The notes under the pieces were generated by a model, which was not told where the DNA came from, did not search any database, and saw nothing but the letters and a program-made list of their open reading frames with translations. From Candidatus Nomurabacteria bacterium (lineage in GTDB: Bacteria > Patescibacteria > Paceibacteria > UBA9973), in NCBI GenBank assembly GCA_026396015.1, contig JAPLXP010000010.1, positions 1 to 16,452 of the forward strand: 16,452 bases of DNA, written 5' to 3'. Below are positions 1-5,923 of this stretch, one piece after another. Both the position numbers and the translations under genes were made by a program. Each line of letters opens with the position of its first letter. The stretch's first letter is position 1.

Positions 1-115
1 CCTCTCCTCGCCAACCGCACTCTGGTATTAACGCCAAAAAAATCTTGGGAAATCCTTTTGAATTCTTGGAATTCCGCCACACCCGCCACATCACCGCGCG
101 CTTCGCGCGCGCCGA
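1..115 (+). repeat. Repeat half A (left flank of integrated element)
   Basis: This stretch is nearly identical, in reverse complement, to 14993-15112, with about half a dozen mismatches. In that other copy it runs directly into repeat half B; here it is followed by unrelated sequence from about position 117. It contains two EcoRI-type GAATTC hexamers (60-65 and 69-74) and a GC-rich tail rich in CGCG. I read it as the left half of an integration target; the repeat may continue leftward beyond the window. Confidence 0.8.
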
Positions 116-116
116 A
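110..116 (+). other. Putative attL crossover core (CGCCGAA)
   Basis: The heptamer CGCCGAA occurs exactly where similarity to the intact repeat stops on the left (110-116) and again where similarity resumes on the right (7522-7528). A shared short core at both ends is what large serine recombinase integration leaves. The intact copy reads CGCCGAT followed by a few extra bases, so the exact crossover dinucleotide cannot be fixed from this window. Confidence 0.5.
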
Positions 117-135
117 TTTTTGGGCATGTACTACG

Positions 136-258
136 ATGCTCGCTTGGAGGGATAACTTACGAACTATTAAATGGGAAGAGGTTTTTCCGTATCCCTCAGT
201 ATCTTTAAAGCAAATTATTCAATTATTATTAGTTGAATATAATAAAACTATTTCTTAG
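136..258 (+). CDS. Small ORF of 40 aa at element left end, possibly coupled to recombinase in the circular form
   Basis: An ATG at 136 opens a 40-residue frame beginning MLAWRDNLRTIKWEEVF and ending at TAG 256-258. I do not recognise a family, but the composition (WRDNLRTIKW, FPYPSVSLKQ) looks protein-like rather than random. If the element is joined end to end as a circle, the recombinase frame would stop at 150-152, so this ATG would overlap its 3' end by about 17 bases, a typical coupling layout. In the integrated state it is separated from the recombinase by 7 kb and converges with the DUF4238 gene, overlapping its last codons. It could also be a chance ORF. Confidence 0.3.
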   Translation: MLAWRDNLRTIKWEEVFPYPSVSLKQIIQLLLVEYNKTIS

Positions 259-1384
259 TATATCCACTCCACCTATCAATAGGCTGTTCAATTATTGGAA
301 CACCCCAAATACAAAATTTTTGAATTCCTTCTTTCTGAGACAAACTAAAGGTCATCCAAATTTCTCTTACTCTTTTGTATACATCAAGATGACAATATTT
401 GAATTTTTTACCACTACCACATTTACACTTTTCATTTCTTCCTAATTCTTTGTAAACATTAAAATTGTGTGATTTGAATAAGTCCCAAGCCTTTCTTTCT
501 TCTTCATAAAAAAAGACCTCTTTCTTATTAATTGAACCCATTGAGTAGCCGTCTGGATTTCCTCCAGCAAATGTTTGTGTAGGTGATGCATATTTGAAAT
601 TTAATAAAGATTTTTCAATATCCGCACGTTTTTTACCCGCACATTTATTGTATGAATTGTTAATAATGGTATTATTAAATAATTCAATTTCAGATTCGTC
701 CAAATAAATAATCGTGTCTTCTTTTAATATAAAACTATTTTTTGTGTTCCAATAAGCAATGTAATAAGTAGAAGATATTGGTATAAGAATTAAAGTCTCA
801 TTAAGTCCGATATGTCTATTGCTTAAGTCAAAAAATTGAGATTTAATCCTTAGTGCTGATGTTGATATAAATTGGTCGCTAATTAAAAAATTATCTGAAC
901 TTTTAATTAATGCAAATTTATAAAAATTTTTAATTACACCTGCTAGCTCATTTAAATAATCGTGATTCAATATTTTTTCTGAAAGTAGTGGTATCTTATC
1001 TTCCTTTTTTAAACTTGAAAACTCTGTAAGCAATGCACCACTTCTATAATAAAAGAGAAGAAAATAATGGAGAGTTCCTTCTATTATCTTTTTAGCTTCA
1101 GATATATCTATTTTATTATTTTCTATTTTTTCTATTATTTTTATTAAATCTTTAATTTGCTTAGCAACTTCACCTTCGATTTTTGATAGATAATTTTCTA
1201 TAGTATTTGCCTTTAATTTTTCATGTTCGTATGCGAATGTTTCGCACATTGAATTAATAACAGTAGTCGGATAAACCTTCTGTTTTACTAGATGAACCTC
1301 GAATATCCTCTCGTCTGAATCGGCAAAATAGCGAAGAAGAGATTGAGGTATATGATGTTGGTTTTTAGTTACTTGCTCTTTCAT
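248..1384 (-). CDS. DUF4238 protein with C-terminal SEC-C zinc motif
   Basis: The N-terminus (residues 4-22, with NQHHIPQSLLRYF) carries the His-rich HxIPxxxLRxF signature of DUF4238, a family of unknown biochemical function. Near the C-terminus, residues 315-332 read GRNEKCKCGSGKKFKYCH, a clear SEC-C motif with zinc ligands C320, C322, C331 and H332. SEC-C is a small metal-binding module known from SecA and from many uncharacterised proteins, where it probably mediates protein or nucleic-acid contacts. Length is 378 residues. The gene begins 12 nt after the reverse transcriptase stop and has no promoter of its own that I see, so the two are very likely co-transcribed and act together. The start ATG at 1382-1384 is directly followed by the DUF4238 signature, so it is probably right. 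Function in a defence cassette is inference. Confidence 0.85.
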   Translation of the reverse strand: MKEQVTKNQHHIPQSLLRYFADSDERIFEVHLVKQKVYPTTVINSMCETFAYEHEKLKANTIENYLSKIEGEVAKQIKDLIKIIEKIENNKIDISEAKKIIEGTLHYFLLFYYRSGALLTEFSSLKKEDKIPLLSEKILNHDYLNELAGVIKNFYKFALIKSSDNFLISDQFISTSALRIKSQFFDLSNRHIGLNETLILIPISSTYYIAYWNTKNSFILKEDTIIYLDESEIELFNNTIINNSYNKCAGKKRADIEKSLLNFKYASPTQTFAGGNPDGYSMGSINKKEVFFYEEERKAWDLFKSHNFNVYKELGRNEKCKCGSGKKFKYCHLDVYKRVREIWMTFSLSQKEGIQKFCIWGVPIIEQPIDRWSGYTKK

Positions 1385-1396
1385 CTTGTGCGTAAA

Positions 1397-2737
1397 TTAG
1401 AATTTTAGTTCTTCAATTTTCAATTTTAATCTAGTTTCATTAAATTTAAATAAATTACTTAATTTCAGTAGAACGTAATGGTACTTATTAAAGTAAGTTA
1501 CATCGATAAGACTTTCTAGTTTTTCTTTTAACAAAATTTTGTCACTTTCACTCAATATGTAATAAAGCCTTTTAAGTGCAAATTCTTCACAATTTACTAG
1601 AAAATCATCATTTAAAACTTGTGCTAGGATATATTGTTTTTTTGTTATATCGATAATTTGTAAATTACAGTTAAGAATTCTAGCAAGAACAGAGTCTTTT
1701 CTAAAATTAATATTATTTTCTAAATTAAATTTATAATCTTCAATTGCACTTTCAATATCAAATTTACTGTTTTTGTCTCCCAATTTATTAAATATATCAA
1801 ATGCCCAATATCTGTTATATTCAGCCAAACTATTAAAGCAATCAACCTTGGAAGAATTTATATTAAGTCCAATTTTTGATAATTCTTTAGAAGCAAAGAA
1901 TAAAGCTTTCTTTGTGTGTATTTGGTTTTTACCCATGATTAACATATCATCAGCGTAACGCAGGTACTGGATATTATTTGTTATACAATAATCAGAAAAA
2001 ACTTTATCAAAATCTTGTAAATAAAAATTTGCGAGAATTCTTGAGCAATCACCAACTTCATCTTGAGCTAAACCAACAGACTTAGGAAAGTATTTATCAA
2101 ATTTTTTATTCCAATTCTTTAAGAAATGAAATAATAAATCAATGACTTCAGAATAATCACCATTGCATGTAGTCCTGACTTTTTTCTCAAGTAGATTTAG
2201 GTTTATGCAGTCATAAAAATTTGCAATATCAAATTTTATAAAATAAGAGTATTCTTCTTGTTTGCTATACACATAAGCTTTTCTCTGAAAGTCACGCCAA
2301 GCCTCAACCCATGCTAAAGGGTTAAATGTGTACGGTGAAATAGAAAAAGGTACTTCATTTACTGACTCAAAATCAAGCTCTTCCATTTTTCTAATCTTAC
2401 CGCCCATCCTAAATCCTCCATAAGTAGAATCTATTCTATTTATCGCAAGATTATTTTCTAATATCTTTAAGCAGAAATAGTAAACACAAATATCTTTTAT
2501 GGATAAAACTGGCACAATACGAGACACCAGATTGTGTTTGTTTGAAACAATATATTCTCTTGGGTTTGATGGAGAAAATGTTGAATTTTGAATTTCATTG
2601 AACAGTGAATTTAAAAAAAAATCTTTTTCTATTTTTTCATCTATTGATACATAGGTTTTCTTTAAAACTAATCCCCATATACCAGAGACAATTTTTATAA
2701 ATAATTCTCTATTTATTATCTTTTTTTCTTCATCCAT
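1397..2737 (-). CDS. Reverse transcriptase of Abi/UG (defence-associated) type
   Basis: This 446-residue protein has a recognisable RT palm. Motif A is FIKFDIANFYDCI (about 166-178, catalytic D170), motif B region is GLAQDEVGDCSRILANFYL (222-240), motif C is YLRYADDMLIM (258-268, catalytic D263/D264), and RT6 follows as ELSKIGLNINSSK. Motif B lacks the QGxPxSP pattern of group II intron and retron RTs; the SRxLA signature resembles abortive-infection and 'unknown group' RTs. No maturase, endonuclease or integrase domain is visible. The roughly 120 residues after the palm show no domain I can name and may be an alpha-helical thumb/C-terminal extension, as in AbiA/AbiK-like enzymes. It is the first gene of a two-gene operon with the DUF4238/SEC-C gene. 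I cannot assign it to a numbered DRT class without a phylogeny. Confidence 0.88.
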   Translation of the reverse strand: MDEEKKIINRELFIKIVSGIWGLVLKKTYVSIDEKIEKDFFLNSLFNEIQNSTFSPSNPREYIVSNKHNLVSRIVPVLSIKDICVYYFCLKILENNLAINRIDSTYGGFRMGGKIRKMEELDFESVNEVPFSISPYTFNPLAWVEAWRDFQRKAYVYSKQEEYSYFIKFDIANFYDCINLNLLEKKVRTTCNGDYSEVIDLLFHFLKNWNKKFDKYFPKSVGLAQDEVGDCSRILANFYLQDFDKVFSDYCITNNIQYLRYADDMLIMGKNQIHTKKALFFASKELSKIGLNINSSKVDCFNSLAEYNRYWAFDIFNKLGDKNSKFDIESAIEDYKFNLENNINFRKDSVLARILNCNLQIIDITKKQYILAQVLNDDFLVNCEEFALKRLYYILSESDKILLKEKLESLIDVTYFNKYHYVLLKLSNLFKFNETRLKLKIEELKF

Positions 2738-2748
2738 AAAATATTTAT

Positions 2749-2778
2749 TTTATAAAGCTTATTGCGAGCTTGATTCAA
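2749..2778 (-). promoter_or_regulatory. Promoter of the RT-DUF4238 operon
   Basis: On the minus strand TTGAAT (2773-2778) is followed after 18 nt by TATAAA (2749-2754). The expected transcription start lies only about 4-5 nt before the RT ATG, so the transcript would be nearly leaderless. That makes a long upstream non-coding RNA on this transcript unlikely. Confidence 0.5.
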
Positions 2779-2943
2779 AATGCTTAAATTAACTGTATAA
2801 CTTTGAATTTGTATTATTTCCACCCAACAAATTGATTTTGTTTTGTAATAGTTTGTTTGGTTACGGTTGTATTCTATCAGAATATAAAGCAAAGTAAACA
2901 TATTAGATTAAAGTTTCAGTAGCTTTAACTAGCTTTTATTTGC

Positions 2944-2952
2944 TGGTATAAT
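2944..2952 (+). promoter_or_regulatory. Extended -10 promoter (TGGTATAAT), leaderless start
   Basis: TG at 2944-2945 plus TATAAT at 2947-2952 make a perfect extended -10 element, with no good -35. The expected start point, about 7 nt downstream, coincides with the GTG codon at 2959, predicting a leaderless mRNA for the next gene. Confidence 0.65.
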
Positions 2953-2958
2953 TAAGAT

Positions 2959-3288
2959 GTGAATACCTTTACAAGACAACCTAATATACAGCAAAAAGCC
3001 CTCCAGAAGGCTCTAGAATCGCCTAGAATAGGCAAGCACGGCAAAAGGAAGACTACTCTAGCTCTAGAGGAGGTTAGACGAGAAAATGCCCAGAAACTTC
3101 TTTCTGAGGTAGATAAAATGATAGATATTCAGCTAGAAATAGCAAAATCAAAAACAGTCAGTCCTGCCATAAGATTGAAAGCTTCTGAGATGGTAGTCAC
3201 TCGTGTATTGGGTAAACCAATTGAGCAAAAAGATACTTCAGAGAAAGAATTACCTGTTCCAATATATGGGTCTTTATCTATAAAATAG
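2959..3288 (+). CDS. Small terminase-like / DUF5681-like hypothetical protein
   Basis: This is a 109-residue basic, helical protein. Residues 20-40 (RIGKHGKRKTTLALEEVRRE) and 70-90 (PAIRLKASEMVVTRVLGKPI) resemble the Arg/Lys-rich N-terminus and the 'RLKAAExxLxRxxGKP' helix found in phage small-terminase-like and DUF5681-like proteins. That resemblance is from memory of the pattern, not from a search. The start is GTG, chosen because a perfect extended -10 lies 6 nt upstream and ATG at 2957 is out of frame. It stands alone, convergent with the secreted-protein gene (23 nt gap). No other packaging genes are present, so a role in DNA binding rather than phage packaging is more likely here. Confidence 0.6.
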   Translation: MNTFTRQPNIQQKALQKALESPRIGKHGKRKTTLALEEVRRENAQKLLSEVDKMIDIQLEIAKSKTVSPAIRLKASEMVVTRVLGKPIEQKDTSEKELPVPIYGSLSIK

Positions 3289-3311
3289 TCGCCTTTGGGG
3301 ACCTTCTTTTG

Positions 3312-4313
3312 TTATTTAAATAAATCTGTAAACCATGAGCTAATTCTTTTAAAGAAAGATTGTTTTATAGGTTTAGTTTCTTGAGTTAGACTATCTACCC
3401 AGGCTTCAGTGGCAACTGGTTTAACAATTTTTGGAATTTCTTTTATTGGATTTATAGCTTTAGGAATTTGAACTTTTTTCTCTACTGTCAGAGGTGTTGT
3501 CGTTGTGGTATTAATTGAAGTTTTTAATTTTGTTTCCATGCAACCATCTGCCTTATTTTTAGCCCATTCATATCCAGCATCACAACTACACTGAGTGGAG
3601 CCGTCTTTTGCTGTATTTGGGATAGCAATTGAATGTGGACCAAAATAAGTCATACATGCTTGATTCACATCAACACATTTATTATTTTGTTTTATTTGAT
3701 TACTATCACAAGTAACAATTTTTTGACAGGACTTGTATCCAGAATCAAATTCATATCCAGCATTACAACTACATGTTTTGTTTACTGTGTCATTAAAACT
3801 ATTTGGTCCATATTTATCAACACACCATTTCTGCATTTCAGTGTTTACATACTCTTCTTTGTCTATAATTGTAACTGGTACTGGGTTCATTATATTTGAT
3901 TGTGAACTTAAACATGATTGGTATGAAATCTGTTGCAATTTGTATCCTTCTATTTGGGTTTTACACTGGGATATTTTTTGGTCATATTCTTGAGAGGTCT
4001 TTTCTATTTGTTGGTTTACCCAATCTGTATCTCCAAAACCACGCCAGTTTGCAATACTGGTAGCCTGAGCTTTCTGTGATTGTAATAACTGAAGAAGTTC
4101 TTCTGAGCATGATGCTATTGGGTAATAACATTTTGTATCTTTACATTCGATAACATTATTAAAAAATACAGAACTTTTTGTGAAGTCATTACAGGTTGCA
4201 TACACACCTAGAACAGAACAGTTTACCCCTCCATGAGATGAGCAGGCACCAGAAGTTGCGAAAGATATAGTTGGTAAAAGTATTAAAAAAGCAATAATTA
4301 GATATTTTTTCAT
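3312..4313 (-). CDS. Secreted cysteine-rich protein with two EGF-like repeat modules
   Basis: The mature start is most likely the ATG at 4311-4313: it opens a classic signal peptide (MKKYLIIAFLILLPTISFA, likely cut before TSGACSS), while the longer frame from 4412 would read through the structured leader. The 333-residue product is exported. A central coiled region (about 70-140, many Q/K/E) is followed by two tandem Cys modules of the pattern C-x2-YGP.S-(n)-C-x-C-x-AGYE-(n)-C: the first includes CSCNAGYEFDSGYKSC and the second CSCDAGYEWAKNKADGC. Such modules recur in exported proteins of Patescibacteria. A Thr/Pro/Lys linker leads to an amphipathic end (FFKRISSWFTDLFK) that could bind membrane. 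It is preceded by a pseudoknotted leader RNA, suggesting post-transcriptional control. A surface or host-contact role is inference. Confidence 0.75.
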   Translation of the reverse strand: MKKYLIIAFLILLPTISFATSGACSSHGGVNCSVLGVYATCNDFTKSSVFFNNVIECKDTKCYYPIASCSEELLQLLQSQKAQATSIANWRGFGDTDWVNQQIEKTSQEYDQKISQCKTQIEGYKLQQISYQSCLSSQSNIMNPVPVTIIDKEEYVNTEMQKWCVDKYGPNSFNDTVNKTCSCNAGYEFDSGYKSCQKIVTCDSNQIKQNNKCVDVNQACMTYFGPHSIAIPNTAKDGSTQCSCDAGYEWAKNKADGCMETKLKTSINTTTTTPLTVEKKVQIPKAINPIKEIPKIVKPVATEAWVDSLTQETKPIKQSFFKRISSWFTDLFK

Positions 4314-4344
4314 ATTATGTTTTGTTTTACTGGATAGCAAAAAG

Positions 4345-4476
4345 CTCCTAGCCAGTTTGATGGATTTAAACCCATCTATATCCGTTTCCAGATACAGCCC
4401 CGTAAAAGGCAAACTCTGACTAGGAGTTCTTTATCTTTTACGGGGACTTTTCACCATGCCACCGCTAGAGCGATGG
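4345..4476 (-). ncRNA. Pseudoknotted structured leader RNA upstream of secreted-protein gene
   Basis: Read on the minus strand, five helices can be drawn. A 7-bp hairpin with loop UCUA covers 4459-4476. An 11-bp helix pairs 4435-4445 with 4398-4408 (CCCCGUAAAAG / CUUUUACGGGG). A second 11-bp helix pairs 4416-4426 with 4345-4355. A 9-bp hairpin with GAAA tetraloop is at 4376-4397 and a 6-bp hairpin at 4359-4376. The two 11-bp helices interleave, giving an H-type pseudoknot with the hairpins inside its last loop. Five non-Watson-Crick positions are G-U pairs on the minus strand but would be A-C mismatches on the plus strand, so RNA from the minus strand is strongly favoured. It ends 31 nt before the ATG at 4313. 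I do not recognise a known family. Confidence 0.75.
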
Positions 4477-4509
4477 TTTAGGCTACTCTTACTATTTAGT
4501 TGTATTTAC

Positions 4510-4538
4510 ACAATAACGCACAATAAATGAAAACACAA
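4510..4538 (-). promoter_or_regulatory. Candidate promoter for the leader RNA and secreted-protein gene
   Basis: On the minus strand TTGTGT (4533-4538), a 17-nt spacer and TATTGT (4510-4515) form a moderate sigma-70-type promoter. Transcription would begin around 4503, about 27 nt before the first helix of the structured leader. Confidence 0.4.
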
Positions 4539-4622
4539 CATAAAGTTATTTGATTTAAAATCCTGTCAAATACTTTTTTGGATAGTTTTTTATTTTTAAA
4601 AAATAAGGATGCTTTTTAGGGT

Positions 4623-4650
4623 CAATAATAAACTAATTAGTTTATTATTG
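4623..4650. repeat. Perfect 28-bp palindrome
   Basis: The two 12-base arms CAATAATAAACT and AGTTTATTATTG flank a central AATT, which is itself palindromic, so all 28 bases are symmetric. There is no T-tract directly after it in either direction, so it is not an ordinary intrinsic terminator. It lies between the divergent secreted-protein and DUF5659 genes, which fits a dimeric repressor operator or a cruciform/origin element. Confidence 0.7.
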
Positions 4651-4743
4651 ATTGAATGTAAAAAAGTCAATTTGCCTATATATAATATATGTTTTTTAAA
4701 ATTCTAAAGTTGTAAAACGGGCTTATGATTAGTGAATCAGTGG

Positions 4744-4813
4744 TGTCCACACACACGAAGTCTATTTATAAATTGACGGTCAAGTGGACATTGTCTGTCA
4801 ATTTATAAGTAGA
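4744..4813 (+). ncRNA. Inverted repeat with pseudoknot-like pairing in leader of DUF5659 gene
   Basis: A 17-base arm (TCTATTTATAAATTGAC, 4761-4777) pairs with 4797-4813; the single non-Watson-Crick position is U-G on the plus strand and A-C on the minus strand. A 7-base sequence TGTCCAC (4744-4750) pairs with GTGGACA (4784-4790) inside the loop, interleaving with the long arm as in an H-type pseudoknot. It ends 20 nt before the ATG at 4834. It could be a leader RNA, or a DNA-level binding site for the nearby winged-helix protein. Confidence 0.5.
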
Positions 4814-4833
4814 TTTTTAATTTTGCATAAACA

Positions 4834-5091
4834 ATGAATGAAAATATGAAAATAATAAAAGAATCAAATTTTTTTGAATGCAGTGATATTTCACTAGCTT
4901 CCACGTTGTTTTATTTTGGCTACAAAATTGAAGCAATAAATAAAAATAATTCATCACGTGTAGTGTTTGTTTTTGAAAGAGACAATAAGCTTGATGAATT
5001 AATTCAAGGTTTCTGGGCACATTCTCTGGGTGTTGACCCTTTGGGTTATTTTAATTGCCTAAAAGAAATTAAAACAAGGTTATATCAATAA
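4834..5091 (+). CDS. DUF5659-type small protein
   Basis: This 85-residue protein fits the DUF5659 pattern as I know it: an N-terminal SDISLASTLFYFGYKI segment, a central beta strand RVVFVFER, and a C-terminal VDPLGYFNCLKEIKTRLY helix. Biochemical function of the family is unknown; members are common on mobile elements of CPR bacteria and phages. The ATG at 4834 was preferred over M5 because the ORF signature starts soon after; no Shine-Dalgarno sequence is visible. It is the first of three same-strand genes (4834-5876) upstream of the recombinase, separated by 34 nt from the winged-helix gene, and is preceded by the inverted-repeat leader at 4744-4813. Confidence 0.7.
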   Translation: MNENMKIIKESNFFECSDISLASTLFYFGYKIEAINKNNSSRVVFVFERDNKLDELIQGFWAHSLGVDPLGYFNCLKEIKTRLYQ

Positions 5092-5125
5092 TATCCTCAC
5101 TTTTGATAATGAAAATTAAAATAAG

Positions 5126-5686
5126 ATGAAATTTCCAGAAAACATTCAAATACCCAGAAATATAAGACCTCCAAACAAGAAGACTAGATTTTGGATGGAT
5201 AATGAAATACTTCAAATATATGCTCCAAAATTAAAGCCTGCGGGGATAGCACTTTATTGTGCCCTAGCTATGCACGCTAATAGTAAGACTCAGTCTTGTT
5301 TTCCATCATACCCAAGATTAATGCAGATGTCTGGTATTGGAAAAAGAAACACTATAGGAAAATATTTAAAAATATTAGAAGGATTAGATTTAATTTTAAT
5401 TGACCGTAATAAAAAAAGACAACCCAATAGATATTGGATGCTTCAAGTAGATAGTACCCAAATGGATACTAATAAAAAATATACTAATAACCAAAAAGAA
5501 CAAGAACAGTACCTAACTAGTCATTTGCATAGTACCGATAGAGATACTCTAAATCAAAGAATTAATTCAAATAAAGAAATGGAGATTTTTTCTATAGAGG
5601 AAGATTTTGAAATCAAAGAATCTGTATTTAAAGCTAGTGATTTTACCCCAGAGTTTATTAAAGAAATTCGAAAAAATAAAAATTAG
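5126..5686 (+). CDS. Winged helix-turn-helix protein (HTH_36 / replication-initiator type)
   Basis: The 186-residue protein has an N-terminal wHTH (about 25-115). RFWMDNEILQIYAPKLKPAG and IALYCALAMHANSKTQSCFP give the typical opening 'hxYxxLxxxANxxxxxxxxPSxxxLAxxxGxSxxTV' pattern, followed by SYPRLMQMSGIGKRNTIGKY as the helix-turn-helix and a wing ending NRYWML. Such domains occur in plasmid/phage replication initiators and in DnaD-like loaders. The C-terminal 70 residues are polar (many N, Q, K, T) and look disordered. The gene lies in the DUF5659-HTH-small protein-recombinase block, so a role in element replication or regulation is likely. Specific target unknown; the palindrome at 4623 and inverted repeat at 4744 are candidate sites. 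Confidence 0.75.
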   Translation: MKFPENIQIPRNIRPPNKKTRFWMDNEILQIYAPKLKPAGIALYCALAMHANSKTQSCFPSYPRLMQMSGIGKRNTIGKYLKILEGLDLILIDRNKKRQPNRYWMLQVDSTQMDTNKKYTNNQKEQEQYLTSHLHSTDRDTLNQRINSNKEMEIFSIEEDFEIKESVFKASDFTPEFIKEIRKNKN

Positions 5687-5687
5687 T

Positions 5688-5876
5688 ATGCAACTCAATC
5701 AGCTACAAATCAATAAGTTCTGCGAACTTCACAAGGATTGTGCTGATTTTGAGAGTTTGTCTAAGGTACAAAAAAGTCGTATTGCAAATGGTGTAGCTAA
5801 TCATTATCAAAATCTTTTTAAGATACAACAAAGGCTCAAAAAAGAATCTGAAAATAGCATAAAAAATAGTGAATAA
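5688..5876 (+). CDS. Small hypothetical protein (62 aa) preceding recombinase
   Basis: I place the start at ATG 5688, directly after the TAG of the winged-helix gene (5684-5686), rather than at 5607, which would overlap that gene by 80 nt in another frame. The 62-residue product starts MQLNQLQINKFCELHK and is mostly helical and charged (KVQKSRIANGVANHYQNLFK). I do not recognise a named family. Its tight spacing to the HTH gene suggests translational coupling. The AT-rich hairpin at 5861-5889 overlaps its stop codon. Confidence 0.6.
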   Translation: MQLNQLQINKFCELHKDCADFESLSKVQKSRIANGVANHYQNLFKIQQRLKKESENSIKNSE

Positions 5877-5889
5877 TAGTCTATTTTTT
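5861..5889 (+). terminator. AT-rich terminator-like hairpin
   Basis: AAAAAATAG (5861-5869) pairs with CTATTTTTT (5881-5889), ending in a run of six T. The stem has only one G-C pair, so termination would be weak; it may partly separate the upstream three-gene block from the recombinase promoter that begins at its 3' edge. Confidence 0.35.
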
Positions 5890-5897
5890 GCTATAAT
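5889..5897 (+). promoter_or_regulatory. Extended -10 promoter of recombinase (TGCTATAAT)
   Basis: TG at 5889-5890 and TATAAT at 5892-5897 give a perfect extended -10. Transcription from about 5904 leaves a 20-nt leader before ATG 5924. A second weaker box, TATAAA at 5914-5919, lies too near the ATG to be used with that start codon. Confidence 0.55.
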
Positions 5898-5923
5898 TAT
5901 AAGAGTATTTAACTATAAAATAT

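Noticed and set aside
2716..2901. 61-aa minus-strand ORF overlapping the RT start
   Set aside because: It overlaps the RT by 22 nt in another frame, spans the RT promoter, and has no recognisable features.
2738..2958. Retron-type msr/msd RNA upstream of the RT
   Set aside because: The interval is AT-rich, has no strong nested inverted repeats, and the RT promoter lies only a few bases from its ATG.
4314..4412. N-terminal extension of the secreted protein to ATG 4412
   Set aside because: It would place 33 residues ahead of a perfect signal peptide and overlap the structured leader RNA.
4345..4476. HDV-like ribozyme
   Set aside because: The helix order lacks the P3 hairpin between the two crossing helices, and the first crossing helix is 11 bp, not 7.
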